A program made the translations under genes and the position numbers. Shown in pieces: positions 1 to 10,541 of a stretch of 64,000 nt of DNA. A model generated the notes under the pieces. That model was given only the letters and a program-made list of their open reading frames with translations, was not told where the DNA came from and ran no database searches. Within the stretch, counting starts at the first letter, position 1. Each line of letters begins with the position of its first letter. The stretch comes from Zasmidium citrigriseum (Eukaryota; Ascomycota; Dothideomycetes; Mycosphaerellales; Mycosphaerellaceae), in the NCBI GenBank assembly GCA_002786025.1, contig NHNW01000046.1:583898-647897 (forward strand). The letters run 5' to 3'.

Positions 1-1582
1 CACTCTCCCGGCCTGGGGTCGCGGGTTCGATCATCAAAGTTGGCGAAGTAGGGGATGTTGGATGAGAAGTAGAGTTGTTGGGCACTGCCAGCAGATTGCC
101 AGGGCGTTGCCCTTGTTCGCCTGGCTCCTCAGGAATGTTGTCTTCTGACTGAATGGGCGTCAGCTTTGGGAAGTGAGCGCCGAGACGTAAGCCGGCTGCA
201 TCGTTGGCTGAAACCGCTCGCGACCTCCCCACAGGCGCCGAGTAAGGTGTTGGAAGATCGAAGCCGGGTCGTTCGAGAAGAGGCGAGCTCTCGTCTGTGA
301 CATGAACTTCATACGATGGTCGAGAGGCTGGATCTGAGATGGAAGACATCTGGTCTTGTTGCTGAAGCGTCGTATAGGTCGGATCGTCAGAATATCGTCG
401 AGAGTCCAAAGGAATGGTCTGGATGTTCCGTGATTTCTGTAACGATTTAAGGACTGCCTGAAATTCCAGGGCTCCGACCAAGGAAGGGCGCACTGGAGTC
501 ACCGTGTTACGTCTGGATCGCGCATTCGGTCTAGTGAGTCGCATATTGCTCGATAGGTCACTCATCCACCGATCTCTTGCCTCTTCTTCTTCATCTTCGT
601 TGTAGTTGTCTTCGTAGGGCTCGGCGGAACCTCCTTCCAATGCAGACCAATCTTCCCGAGATACGCCTCTGAAAATGCTGGGCCTTCGTCGATCGGTGGC
701 TTCGGCTGGATCGTCATGATACGCTTCGTACTCTTGTTCGTCCTCTCCAGGGAGCGAGAAGTGGCCTCTGGCGGCAGCTTCCTTTTCTTTTCTCAGCCTT
801 CTCCGGCCCACCCACCAGTGCCACGCAACAACAAATATCACATAAAAGATGTAGTATATGACCATCGCGACACATTCCCAGAAGTGCAGCCTGCCATCCC
901 ATAGGAATACCATGCTAAAAGCTGCGGCGACGGCAAAGAACCCCACGTCTCGTATGAATGTGTTCTTCGATACGTGGAACGGGCGTATCAAGGCCATAGC
1001 TCCTGCAACGACTGCCGTGATGAAGCCCGCAGCTCCAAACAATTCGCCGACCGCCAGACTGCCGCTGTTCGTGCTCATGGCGGCAAATGTGGAAAAGACA
1101 TCTGGACTGCCGTTCCCAAATGCCAAGAATGTGACACCTGCCATGCTCTCGCTCATTCCCAGGATTCCGGCGATCGTACTAAGATCAATGCAGAAGAAAT
1201 CGCTGGCGGCGATGCCGATGGTGGAGAACAGCAGTCCGAGCCATGATATCAAGATAAGGAAGGCCACCGGTTTGGCGTGAGGGAGCTTGCAGTAGAACAG
1301 CTCCAGGTATGCGGTGAAGCCTCCCTCGTCGGGCGGACAATGAGCCCGAATGAATGCGCATTGGTCTTGCGAGGCGTGGACTCGGCGGCAGTCATCGTCG
1401 CCGCGGATAGAGATGGGCGCATCGAGAGATCGCGAGTGCAGTGACGGCGCGGGCGGTGGGCGGAAGTAGGGATCGATGAGGAGGGCGTAGGTCGCGACGA
1501 GGAGACAGAATCCCACGATCAGGAAGAACCTGCCGGCAGCGCGGTGTCTCGTTCTGGTGCGGGTTCGCTCGTCGTGGCGCAT
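1..1582 (-). CDS. Sodium/calcium exchanger family protein (Ecm27/NCLX-like), C-terminus outside window
   Basis: This is a membrane cation/Ca2+ exchanger of the Ca/CaCA superfamily, probably moving Ca2+ across an internal membrane. The frame stays open from the ATG at 1582 to the window edge (about 527 codons), so the second exchanger repeat is missing here. A first hydrophobic segment lies at residues 19-38. A Cys-containing lumenal stretch follows, then the alpha-1 repeat at about 125-168 with the diagnostic motif FLAFGNGSPDVFSTFAA at 152-168. Three or four further membrane segments come next. After them is a long acidic, serine-rich cytosolic loop, which is usual between the two halves of these proteins. 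The start was chosen because upstream ATGs lie in another frame. It is divergent from the condensin gene with a 411-bp gap. Family membership is clear from the motif; the organelle is inferred. Confidence 0.88.
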   Translation of the reverse strand, partial: MRHDERTRTRTRHRAAGRFFLIVGFCLLVATYALLIDPYFRPPPAPSLHSRSLDAPISIRGDDDCRRVHASQDQCAFIRAHCPPDEGGFTAYLELFYCKLPHAKPVAFLILISWLGLLFSTIGIAASDFFCIDLSTIAGILGMSESMAGVTFLAFGNGSPDVFSTFAAMSTNSGSLAVGELFGAAGFITAVVAGAMALIRPFHVSKNTFIRDVGFFAVAAAFSMVFLWDGRLHFWECVAMVIYYIFYVIFVVAWHWWVGRRRLRKEKEAAARGHFSLPGEDEQEYEAYHDDPAEATDRRRPSIFRGVSREDWSALEGGSAEPYEDNYNEDEEEEARDRWMSDLSSNMRLTRPNARSRRNTVTPVRPSLVGALEFQAVLKSLQKSRNIQTIPLDSRRYSDDPTYTTLQQQDQMSSISDPASRPSYEVHVTDESSPLLERPGFDLPTPYSAPVGRSRAVSANDAAGLRLGAHFPKLTPIQSEDNIPEEPGEQGQRPGNLLAVPNNSTSHPTSPTSPTLMIEPATPGRES

Positions 1583-1993
1583 GATGGCGGCGGAGGAGGA
1601 AGTGGGTTCATGGACCAGTCCAACATGCTGGCCGCAGGAAACAAGCAATCTAGCAGCACTGCTTCTTCATTCACGACCGGGTGGCGAGAGGTGGTGGAAA
1701 TGGCGGGCAAGCAGGCACGCACGCAGGCACACGATAGCTGGCTCTGGCTCCACGTCAAGATTCACTGCACACTTCCAAGCAATGCGCAGCAGCACATGAC
1801 GTTTGGCCCTCCTCGGCTAAGGGACATCCCTGTGCCGTCCCGTCTCGCCGAGCCGCGTGGTGTGGCTGATGGCTGTGGCGCAGTGTTTACGCCGGTAAAC
1901 AATGCGCGTTTGACGTTTGGCCTGTGACACCAAACTCTCTCACCACCCTCCCCCAATGTTGCGACTCGCGCATTAGATCTCCCACGCCCCAGC
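1583..1993. promoter_or_regulatory. Divergent intergenic region between exchanger and condensin genes
   Basis: These 411 bp separate two divergent start codons and must hold both promoters. I see no TATA box and no repeat. Confidence 0.4.
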
Positions 1994-4597
1994 ATGCCTC
2001 GAGTGCGCGCAAACGTCGGCCAGCAGTCCGCCGCATCGCTCGCTTCCTCCCACGCCTCGCCCTCCAAAGCGGTGCAGATTCCGCTCAACGATGACAAGGA
2101 AGAGAAGGCCAAACGCCTGCAGTCACGCCACGCCCTCCACTCCCACCAGATGAGCCAGATCAAGGCCGCCGCCAACCAGACGCCCCAGCGCAAGCGACGA
2201 TCAATGGGTATGGGCGATGGACCGTCCACGCCTTCGCAGGACGATGATGTCTACGGCGTGCGAGGCGAGCACGTTACGCCTATGAAGCGCGTGCCAATCC
2301 TCGCCAATTTCGAAGAATGGATGAAGATGGCCACCGACAACAAGATCAACGCGAATAATAGCTGGAACTTCGCCCTGATCGACTATTTTCACGATATGAG
2401 CCTGCTGAAGGAGGGCGACAGCGTCAACTTCCAGAAGGCCAGCTGCACGTTGGACGGATGCGTCAAGATCTATACCAGCAGAGTTGACAGCGTCGCGACC
2501 GAAACGGGCAAGCTTCTGAGTGGTCTCGCAGACAGCGGCAACAAGAAGCGCAAAGGCGGCGATGCAGAAGAGGAGGGCGGAGAAGATGGGGAAGATGATG
2601 AAGAAGGCGAGGACGGCACGAAAAAGAAGAGTAAGAGGAAGCAAAGGTCAGCTGAGGCTACATTGGTCACCTCTTTTGAAACACTGCGCCTGAAGAAGAT
2701 GGAATTGGAATTCTCCGTGGACCCTCTGTTCAAAAAGGCGTCAGCAGATTTTGACGAGGGCGGTGCCAAGGGTCTCCTTCTCAACCATCTTTCGATCGAC
2801 AGCACAGGCCGCATCGTTTTCGACAGCAGCGATGATGCACAGGATCCGGAGATTGAGGATTCGCGACGAGACAGTATGGAGCCGGAAGGGGAAGAAGAGA
2901 AGGAGGAGACTGAACCGACCGCCGAGGATGGCCCTGTTGATATCGCAGCTCTGGGTGCACGCTTCTTCCCCGATCTCGATAAGCTGGACGAACAAGACAT
3001 TTGTCCGTCGCTGAAGGATTTTGAATTGGGTGGTGGCGACGCTTCTCTTGATTTGCCATTTCTTAAGGCTCCCGAGAATTGGCGAGACGAGCATGCCGAA
3101 TCTACCACTGCGGAGCACCATGATCAGACTGGCATCAATCTCAACGACCAGACCGCTGCGTTCGGCATGGATGACGATGATGGACTTGGCGGCTTCGATC
3201 TTGGACCAGAAGTTGGATTCGGCGAGGGCGGTGAGGCATGGGCTCGAGAAGCAGCATTGCAACCGCAAATGCGGGTCTACAGCACAACAGCCGGCGCCGA
3301 TCCCACAGATGACGCTGCAGGAGAAGTCGGTGTCTTTGATACGGACAGCAATACCTATGGTGTCCGACTTCAGCATCGCCCAGAGCACGATCAGGAGAAC
3401 ATCTTGAACTACTTCGACAATGCGTTGCAAAAGAATTGGGCTGGGCCAGAACACTGGAAGATTGCACGGATAAAGGAGGCTAATAAGGAAGGGCCTAAGA
3501 AACAGAGGAAGGAAAAGGAGCCCTTTGAGATCGATTTCGCCGCGCCCATGTCTCAAGACTTGGCCAATCTGCTATACACGCCCGCGACAAATAATAGCAC
3601 CATATGTTTAGCCAAGAAGGATTGGAAGAGTCGGACACGAAATCTCTTGCCGGACGACAAGCACTTCAATTCGAAAGACCTGCTCAAGCTGTTCTTGAAG
3701 CCCAAGGCCAAGCTTGGATCCCGGAAACCCGGTCACTCCGGTAAGCAGCAAGGCCTGCTGCCCAATGGGGAGATCGACGAGGCATACTGGGCCTCTCACA
3801 ACGCACCGCCGGCCCAGCCATACCCATTGGACGATGATGCTGTGCAGGGCGATTACGATGCCAACTTCTTCCAGGACGACGGACTGCCCATGGCTGGAGG
3901 CATCGACGATGATGATGACGAGTTTGCGGATGCACGCGAAGCGTTCTCACCAGGTGCAGACGAAGTCGACGCTGCAGGACCCGCCGGAGCTGGTATCGAT
4001 AGCGTTGCTGGACCTCAAGAACCTGGGGCCGGCGGTGAGGCCTTCGGAGCTAACCTGGTAGCGCAATCTCGACGGATGAGACCCGAGTACGTGCAGTACG
4101 CGCGTGTGGCAAAGAAGGTCGACGTGAGACGATTGAAGGAGGAAATGTGGCGTGGGATTGGTTTTGAGCAGAGGTCAGTACCCTTTCCAGTTTCAACGTG
4201 GCGGTGCACGGAGTTAGTAACGCCAACGCTGTTGGCAATCTCCTTCGCACAACCCTGCGACGGACGAGACATGGCCTGCCCGGCTTGTCCACTTTCTCGA
4301 AAGTTTGAAGACTAACATCCGACTCTTAGATCCGAACCAGAGACTCCAGCCTCCAAGCCCCAGATCCCGGCTCTATCCATGGACGACAAGGCAACGTTAA
4401 AGTTCACCGACATTATGAACAACCTTCAGCACGTCTATCAGAAGCAGCAAATGGCCGACATCAGCACATCATTCGGCTTCATTTGCCTGCTGCATTTGGC
4501 CAACGAGAAGGGACTTGTAATAGAGAACGTTGACGGATGGCAGGATCTCACAGTCAGGAAAGACTTTGACGCTCTGGTCTTGGAAGGGGGCGATTGA
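1994..4597 (+). CDS. BRN1: Condensin complex non-SMC subunit, kleisin (Brn1/CAP-H/Barren)
   Basis: This kleisin bridges the SMC2/SMC4 heads of condensin and works in mitotic chromosome compaction in the nucleus. There are two exons, 1994-4173 and 4330-4597. The 156-nt intron has a GTCAGT donor and a TTAG acceptor and joins in frame; 815 aa result. The N-terminal kleisin block around residues 100-185 includes NFEEWMKMATDNKINANNSW and FQKASCTLDGCVKIYTSRVD, both characteristic of Barren. A KKRKGG-type basic/acidic stretch follows, then long acidic linkers. The C-terminal winged-helix segment in exon 2 reads ISTSFGFICLLHLANEKGL, the SMC-head-binding end. Length fits the family (about 750-850 aa). 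Without splicing the first exon would end early and lose this C-terminal domain, which supports the intron. Confidence 0.95.
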
Positions 4598-5283
4598 TAA
4601 GCCATGGACAGGTCATGGGTGTATGACGGAGTTTGGAGATGGTGATCAACCTTTCGTATTACATATGACTGATTGAAAGATGACTTCCGCTAGAAAGAAG
4701 CATTGTACAACACGCTTTATTGATTGGCGCTCAGACTAGGGCACCACTACCTGCTTTCGGCGAGATCAACGATTCTCTCTTGTTCAAGTCGCGAAGTCCG
4801 CATCCGCTCCAACGATCATCGAGCATGTGAAGCCTGTCGGACCTGGATTCAACGCCCTATAAGAGATCTTAGCGCAATGTTCGCTCTGCACCAAGAGCCG
4901 ATCGATAGCCGACTGGGCGCTATCCTACTCCTTATACATGGGTCTACATTCCCAAACGAACGATCGGCATCCAGGCAGCAACAATGCACTCGACTTTCGT
5001 GCGATTGCAGTATATTTTGCTCTCGGCCGAGCACGCGGCCGAACCGAGCTGCATATGCCGCTTATAGGTGAATGAATGCCGGAAGGTAAGACAGCCCACG
5101 ACAAACATCGACTGGGACGAGGAGAAGGAGTATAAAAGAGAGGCCATGTCTTGCTCAAGATCTGTCTTTCGATTCCAACAACTCAACATCTCCAGACCTC
5201 TCAACCGACGATCAATTACTTATATCAAACCCCAATACTTCAATCTACCCAACACCAAAAACGCAAGACACAGCTTCACGACA
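4598..5283. other. Intergenic region and O-methyltransferase promoter/5'UTR
   Basis: No gene is seen here. It holds the 3' end of the condensin gene and the promoter of the O-methyltransferase. The leader after about 5155 is rich in C, A and T, like many fungal 5'UTRs. Confidence 0.5.
5131..5138 (+). promoter_or_regulatory. TATA box of the O-methyltransferase gene
   Basis: TATAAAAG lies 153 bp before the chosen ATG at 5284. Transcription would start near 5160, downstream of in-frame codons at 5068 and 5146. This is why the start at 5284 is preferred over the longer reading frame. Confidence 0.6.
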
Positions 5284-5952
5284 ATGTCGATCGAACAAGG
5301 CCTCCAAAGGGCATTCAAGATCGTCAGCGAGGCACAGAATGACCTCGTAAAATCCACCCCTCAATTGGACAACGCCATCGCGAACTCCCGAGCCAACGGC
5401 CTGCCTTCAATCGCCATCGGGCCCTCCCAAGGCGCCTCCCTCTCGATCCTCTGCCAACTAGTACAAGCCAAGAACATCCTCGAAATCGGTACCCTGGGCG
5501 GCTACTCGACCCTTTGGTTCGCCAACTCCGTCCCCGGTGTGAAAGTCACATCGATCGAATACAACCCCAAACACCGAGACGTGGCGATGGAGAACACCAA
5601 AGACTGCTCCAACGTCGAGATTCTTCTCGGCGCTGCACTGGACGTGCTGCCCAAACTGGCTGCTGAGGGACGGAAGTTTGATTTCATCTTCATCGATGCG
5701 GATTGGGACCAGCAGGCCGAGTACTTCGATTGGGCGGTCAAGATGACCCACAAGGGCAAGTGTATCTATGTTGACAATGTGGTGCGGCAATTGACCGAGG
5801 CTGCGGGTGATGGGAGTGATAAGGGGAGGGCTTTGGTGGATTTCGTGGCGAAAGATAAGAGGGTAGAGGCCAGTTTGATCCCGGTTCTGAGTACGCATAA
5901 GACGAATGTCATGGAGATGGTGGATGGGTATTTGCTGGCGACTGTGAAGTAG
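5284..5952 (+). CDS. Class I SAM-dependent O-methyltransferase (catechol/caffeoyl-CoA OMT type)
   Basis: This enzyme transfers a methyl group from S-adenosylmethionine, probably to a hydroxyl of a small phenolic, in the cytosol. The 222-aa length is normal for the family. Motif I is NILEIGTLGGYSTLWFA (SAM binding). Next comes the acidic-end strand VTSIEYNP, then FDFIFIDADWDQQ with the metal/SAM-site aspartates, and GKCIYVDNVV. There is no signal peptide. The frame is open upstream to 5068, but a TATA box at 5131 places the extra codons in the leader. The gene is intronless and convergent with the frame-broken 2OG oxygenase (271 bp apart). The substrate cannot be told from sequence. Confidence 0.9.
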   Translation: MSIEQGLQRAFKIVSEAQNDLVKSTPQLDNAIANSRANGLPSIAIGPSQGASLSILCQLVQAKNILEIGTLGGYSTLWFANSVPGVKVTSIEYNPKHRDVAMENTKDCSNVEILLGAALDVLPKLAAEGRKFDFIFIDADWDQQAEYFDWAVKMTHKGKCIYVDNVVRQLTEAAGDGSDKGRALVDFVAKDKRVEASLIPVLSTHKTNVMEMVDGYLLATVK

Positions 5953-6223
5953 ACGGCAAAGGGGCCAGGTTTGCTGGGTAGTATGTAGTACATAATCTGT
6001 ATCGAATGCCCTCCACCTGAAATATCTTCACGTTGAGGACTGAGGTGCTCAGTGATAACTGCGATATCCATTGAAAAGTCACTTTCCGGGAAGGCGACCG
6101 AACTCAATGCCGTTGGCCGAACGCCGATTCCGTAGGTCGGAGATACATTATTGTTCACATTCACTCGTTTACCTGCTATTTGAACACAAGCCAGGCGGTC
6201 TCACACAAAGAGCCTGTGGGAGC

Positions 6224-7206
6224 TCAAGCCCAAATCAACTTCTCAATCTCGCTGTCCTGCGTCGCAGCCTCTTCCTCCACAGGCAGCTCCTCATTGCCTT
6301 CACGGTGCCTCCACTTCTTTCCCATGACCTCCTTGAACCACTCGACACTCAACTCGCCGCTCATGATCTTCTCAGAGAATGGGCGAACAACTAGATCCTT
6401 CTCGATGGGCATGAGCTTGGCATCCAAGTCTGGAGCCACGAAGAGCACCGCACTCAAGCGACGAACTCCGGGGATACGCCTCACGCGATGCCGTGTCGCA
6501 CGAATGCGACCGCCACTGAAGATGGCAGCGCACCAGCCTGGAAGAATGACGGTGGCGTCGCCTGGGACGGGGATCTATGCCTGGAGCCTCTGCATCCTCC
6601 AGCTCCAGGCCAGGTGTGCCGTCTTGAAAGATGATGCTGAAGGTGCCGTAGTCTGTATGCTCTCCACAGCCATTGTCGCAGTCCGGAGCTGCGGTCTGGG
6701 GATTGTAGTCGCAGAGACGGAAGTTGACGTTGCTCTCGCGGTGGGCCTTGCTCATGTCGACACCCGCAAGCTTTCCCATGGCGTTAAGGACAGGAGCCAC
6801 GTAGGAGCTGTTGACCGTGTCGAAGAACTGCAGAACTTCGTTGAGGCCGACGTCCGAGAGCTTTGCTTGCAGGTCGCTGGAGATGCGAGTGCTACGAATC
6901 GGAGAAAGATCCACCGTGAACTTCTGGTCCGAGAAGCTGTTGTGGGTTGCAACGGTCTTGTAGATGCCACGCTTGGCCCTTGGGGTATGTGGCATTGAGC
7001 GTGGCGGCATCGTCTGGGTCGGCGCGCAAGTGGTCGAAGAGGCGGCGGATCGCTTGGAACGGGGCCTGAGCGCTCGACTCTATGGAGACGACTGTAGAGC
7101 TCGAGCTCAAGGAGTTGACGGACTCCAGGAAGGACTTGGATGGGACTGAAGGCTCTGATGCCTCGAGACCAGTGGAGGAGGGCAGCTTCGCAACGATGGC
7201 GGCCAT
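6224..7206 (-). pseudogene. 2-oxoglutarate/Fe(II)-dependent oxygenase, broken by two +1 frameshifts
   Basis: This is a member of the isopenicillin N synthase-like 2OG/Fe(II) oxygenases, read on the minus strand from ATG 7206. The order is an N-terminal region, SDQKFTVDLSPIRS, then the iron ligands in GEHTDYGTFSIIFQDG (HxD). After that come IPVPGDATVILPGW and RATRHRVRRIPGVRRLSAVL with the distal His and the 2OG-binding Arg. The protein is readable only in three pieces. One extra base is needed in the CCCC run near 6986-6990 (ATYP to RAKRG), and another near 6570-6575 (EAPGI to IPVPGD). No GT..AG intron fits either break. It is therefore a decayed gene or carries sequencing insertions; catalytic residues are otherwise intact, which favours a recent loss or an error. 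Confidence 0.75.
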
Positions 7207-7629
7207 GCTGAGAATTGATCTGTGAGAATGGTACTGTGTACGTGCTGTCTCGTGGCACTCCGCCTGCTTTATGTCTTGTACGGAGCTTTTGTTGTGAATC
7301 GATGAGTCAAGAATGGACAAACACACGAGGAAACGGAAACGACACTGGGATCGCCGAAGGCAGGTGTCGTTCTCCGCTCGCTATTCCAAGGACGGTACGA
7401 CCATGGAGACTAGGTTTCACCATAGCCTACCAGGTAGCTCCCGGGTATTTGCCTCGAGAGTGGATAGCTTGCAACGCGAGATCAGCTCCACGATAGCTGG
7501 AAAACAGAAAGTGACAAGCAGCGCAATTGCGGTCCGATCGTGGCGAGAGGGCGATTCAAGTCTTGGCATTTCATTCTCATACCCAAACATACACGGGGAT
7601 CGTACAACCGTGCATGCTCGGCGATATTC
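7207..7629. other. Intergenic region
   Basis: These 423 bp hold the upstream region of the 2OG oxygenase gene and the 3' flank of the helicase. I see no other gene or repeat. Confidence 0.4.
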
Positions 7630-9774
7630 TCATCCACTAGCCCAAACATTCTCTTTCAGAAACTGCAGGACCTCTGGGTTCATGGCGTGCTTATCTTCTC
7701 TTGGCAATCGTAGAACTTCGAGGCCCTCCAGACTCCTGGCTCGCGACAGTGCGACGTACACCATTTCTTTCTCAAAGCTGTTATAGAGATCAACAGAGAC
7801 CAGATCGAGAGTCATGCCTTGACTCTTGTGGATCGTGATCGCCCAAGCGGCAGCCAGTGGTATATTCGTCCGCGACAAGATGCTGTACGGCCGCTCAGAG
7901 CCCAATTCGCTGATTTGGCAACTGGGATAGATGGGTCTCGTGATGCCGCATCGAAACTCCACCAATGGAAACTCCTTGTGTACTGCTCGATCAACAAATT
8001 GGCGGCATTGGTCTTCTTTCCACGCGGCAATCTCGCTGACAGCATCGGAGTCTTTCGAGCCTTTTCCACTCCTTGATGGCGAGCCGGGAGGTCGTTGAAC
8101 GAGTGGTATGTTTGGATTGTACCTCTCGAATCCCACGATCTTGCCCTGGCTGCCATTGACTAGACCAGCTTGCAGATCAAGGTTGACCAACAAGATTACC
8201 AGCATACCCGCTTTGAGTTCAATCTTTTCTTCGAAGCGATGATCTCGCAGCGCAGCCAAAGGTCCATCCGGCCGGTGTTGATACAGAAGCTTGCCCTTGT
8301 CCTTCAGCGCAGGCTCGTCTTTGTTTCGCCAATCGAAGCAGTCCACGCAATCGTAAGCCCTTGGCACGCCCTGTAGCATTCTCAGACCTTCTTGATTTTT
8401 GCGGTTGACTTCGTTCTTCTGAGGTAGCAATTTGACCGCGGCTTGCATGTTGTGCTTCTTCCTGAGAAGCAGTGCCTTCTCATGCTGCGATAGTGACTGG
8501 CCGATTCGAACCTTCTGAAGGATGGAGATGAAGATTGCATCTTTTTGTCGATGAACGTGCTTCAACTCAAAGTAAGTAAATTCCGCGGCTTGCCAGGCGG
8601 GGCTTGAGAATGCCCATTTTGCTTTGTCTTCGTAGGTTCGATGACATCGAGGGCACTTCTTGGGTTCTTGATCTTGCAAATCACCTCCTCCGCAGTACAG
8701 ACAGAACTGAAATGGCTTGACCGGCGGCAATTGACAGAAGTCGCCCGTCACTATGAGCTGAGCCCCGCCCATACAATATCGAGCGCTGTGGCGGGACTGT
8801 GGACGCTTCTCGCCGCGTTCAGGCTTCCATCCATCTCGGACGCTCCTCATGGTATGGTCCAGTCTCGTAAGCATGTCGCTCTCCACCATGGAGATCTCGT
8901 CGATAACTAGCACGTCCGTGTGACAGAGTCGCTTCCGTACAGTCTTGCCCCATGCTTTCTGGAGGAGTTTATCGAGACCTTCTTTGAAGACATCGGGATG
9001 CCAGCCCGCGTATGAGTAGAGCGTGGATCCTCCGATGGCAAGGGCAGCAATTCCAGACGGTGCCACGATGTCGACTTGCTTTCCCTGAGCCTTCAACCCC
9101 TTGACGAAAGCTTTCAAGACTGTAGATTTACCCGTTCCCGCAGAACCCGTGTAGAAGACGTTGCATCCTTGCTCAACAGCCTGGACTATCTTTGCCTGCT
9201 CTTCATGCAGCGGAGGCTCCGGTGGTTCCAGTGGCATGGCAACAGCTCCGGTGCCGTACTCGACTCTTACGGGTGGAGGAGTGGAAGGTCGTTGGGCTAT
9301 GGTTGCAGGTGGTCGGATCCGGCAGTCCCTGCATCTCCAACCAGTGGTATCTCTATATTTTGCAGTGTTTGCCAGACCAACGCAAGCCTTATGGTAGATC
9401 TTGACCTTGCAGGTCTCACTGGCACACTGAACGACACCACTAGGCCCAGCATCTCTCTTGCCACAGTTGCATACCTCGTCTAACGAAGGCGTGGAGACGT
9501 TATAGTTCCTGGGTTGCAGTGGCTGTGGATCGTGAGGATGGTTCGACTCTACGCTCTGGATATCGTCGGTCAGATCGATTAGGACAGGCTCGCGTCGCCG
9601 TAGACCGCTGGTGCTCGCTGTGGATGACATTAGCGTTGTATTTAACGCCGCTTTAGAGTACCATACAAGGCTGCGATGGAGCCGGTCTTCCTCTGACTGC
9701 CGAGGACGCCGATATGTTGCTACTCGACTTTCTGGACTTCGGCTTCGGCTGCGACGGGCGTGTGATGAAGCCAT
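7630..9774 (-). CDS. PIF1-like SF1B DNA helicase with N-terminal PHD-like zinc finger
   Basis: This is a 714-aa intronless helicase of the PIF1/RRM3 superfamily 1B, predicted to unwind DNA 5'-3'. A Cys/His finger at residues 102-151 has the C4HC3 spacing of a PHD finger (VCNCGK, QCASETCK, YHKACVG, WRCRDC). The helicase core has Walker A TGSAGTGKS at 209-217, Walker B DVLVIDEISMVE at 287-298, motif III TGDFCQLPPV at 343-352, HVHRQ, and the C-terminal motif WAITIHKSQGMTL followed by YVALSRARSLEGL. Inside the core, just after motif III, sits a small zinc-ribbon-like insert with two CxxC pairs (C358/C361 and C374/C377). The N-terminus is Arg/Ser-rich. A paralog lies 10 kb away on the other strand. 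Whether it acts in nucleus or mitochondrion is unknown. Confidence 0.9.
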   Translation of the reverse strand: MASSHARRSRSRSPESRVATYRRPRQSEEDRLHRSLVWYSKAALNTTLMSSTASTSGLRRREPVLIDLTDDIQSVESNHPHDPQPLQPRNYNVSTPSLDEVCNCGKRDAGPSGVVQCASETCKVKIYHKACVGLANTAKYRDTTGWRCRDCRIRPPATIAQRPSTPPPVRVEYGTGAVAMPLEPPEPPLHEEQAKIVQAVEQGCNVFYTGSAGTGKSTVLKAFVKGLKAQGKQVDIVAPSGIAALAIGGSTLYSYAGWHPDVFKEGLDKLLQKAWGKTVRKRLCHTDVLVIDEISMVESDMLTRLDHTMRSVRDGWKPERGEKRPQSRHSARYCMGGAQLIVTGDFCQLPPVKPFQFCLYCGGGDLQDQEPKKCPRCHRTYEDKAKWAFSSPAWQAAEFTYFELKHVHRQKDAIFISILQKVRIGQSLSQHEKALLLRKKHNMQAAVKLLPQKNEVNRKNQEGLRMLQGVPRAYDCVDCFDWRNKDEPALKDKGKLLYQHRPDGPLAALRDHRFEEKIELKAGMLVILLVNLDLQAGLVNGSQGKIVGFERYNPNIPLVQRPPGSPSRSGKGSKDSDAVSEIAAWKEDQCRQFVDRAVHKEFPLVEFRCGITRPIYPSCQISELGSERPYSILSRTNIPLAAAWAITIHKSQGMTLDLVSVDLYNSFEKEMVYVALSRARSLEGLEVLRLPREDKHAMNPEVLQFLKENVWASG

Positions 9775-10090
9775 AGGAGTCTAGGCCAGTATGCTTTCTT
9801 TTGCGATCCATTCCAGACATCGAATAGTGTTAATGGCGCGAAAAGACGCCCAAAGACGCGTGGGGCACTTCAGGAGAACGCGTGCTGTTCGGCGGTTGAG
9901 ATCCGGGGTCAAGGCGGACGGAGACAGCCGCCACCAGTCATCAATCTGCCAGTCGACAGGTCACAAAGTCAATCATGGAGAGACGACATCTCTTCGTCTT
10001 CGTCCAAGCACGCAATCTCCATGAGCCTTGCACGTCGTCTTGAGCGAGCCGATGGCAGCCTTGCGGTCCCAGAACGTCAATCCAAGCATT
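9775..10090. other. Intergenic region upstream of the PHD-PIF1 helicase
   Basis: These 316 bp are the likely helicase promoter. No gene or repeat is seen. Confidence 0.4.
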
Positions 10091-10541
10091 TCAACGCGCA
10101 CCCTCAACACCAGTCTGCTGCTGCTGTTGTTGTTGTCGGGCTCTTTCTCGTTGTTTTCGCATGGCGCACCGCACTCTCCTCCTACCTCTCTTGGACTTGC
10201 TGCGCATCCTTTCCGCGAATTCTTCGTCCATCATCTGCTCCTCGTAGTGCGTTGAAGAGTGCTGTGCGCCGGGCTCGCTCACGTCGATGTCGTCGTCAAA
10301 GTCGAGACTGCACTCGTCAGCGCATCATGTCCTCACCACTGCGATTGCTCCCATGATGCGCGTACTCGGTGGAAATGCTCAGAGCAGGCCTCCGTCGAGC
10401 CTCTTCCTTGACGGCCTGCCTCTTCCTGCGCATGGCCTCGGGCAGATTGTGGTCTTCCAGCTCTTCGAGACGTCTTTTCCGTTTGAGCAGGTACTGCATG
10501 TGTCCGTCCTGCTCCCAATCGGAGCCGCTGGATCGGGGCAT
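10091..10541 (-). CDS. Small charged hypothetical protein, apparently frameshifted
   Basis: I do not recognise this protein. From the ATG at 10541 (context ACACCATGCC) it reads about 75 codons: MPRSSGSDWEQDGHMQYLLK, then a helix very rich in Lys/Arg/Glu (KRKRRLEELED, RRKRQAVKEEARRR). It then meets a stop at about 10318. One base further on the next frame opens immediately and continues SLDFDDDIDVSEPG, then EEQMMDEEFAERMRSK, a basic run and a Gln7 tract, ending at 10091. The two halves look like one small nuclear, coiled protein of about 150 aa. A +1 break lies in the sequence ATGATGCGC. The only GT..AG pair would make a 29-nt intron that also fails in frame. It could instead be two chance open frames. 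Confidence 0.42.

Noticed and set aside
24..31. GGTTCGAT near the window start, like a tRNA T-arm
   Set aside because: No acceptor stem or anticodon arm fits around it, and it lies in the exchanger coding frame.
5068..5283. 72-residue extension of the O-methyltransferase
   Set aside because: A TATA box lies at 5131 within it, so most of it would be upstream of transcription start.
5284..7206. Secondary-metabolite cluster formed by the O-methyltransferase and 2OG oxygenase
   Set aside because: No backbone synthase is nearby, and the neighbours are condensin and helicase genes.
7630..9774. Helitron transposase
   Set aside because: PIF1-like helicase is present but no Rep endonuclease domain or Helitron ends are seen.
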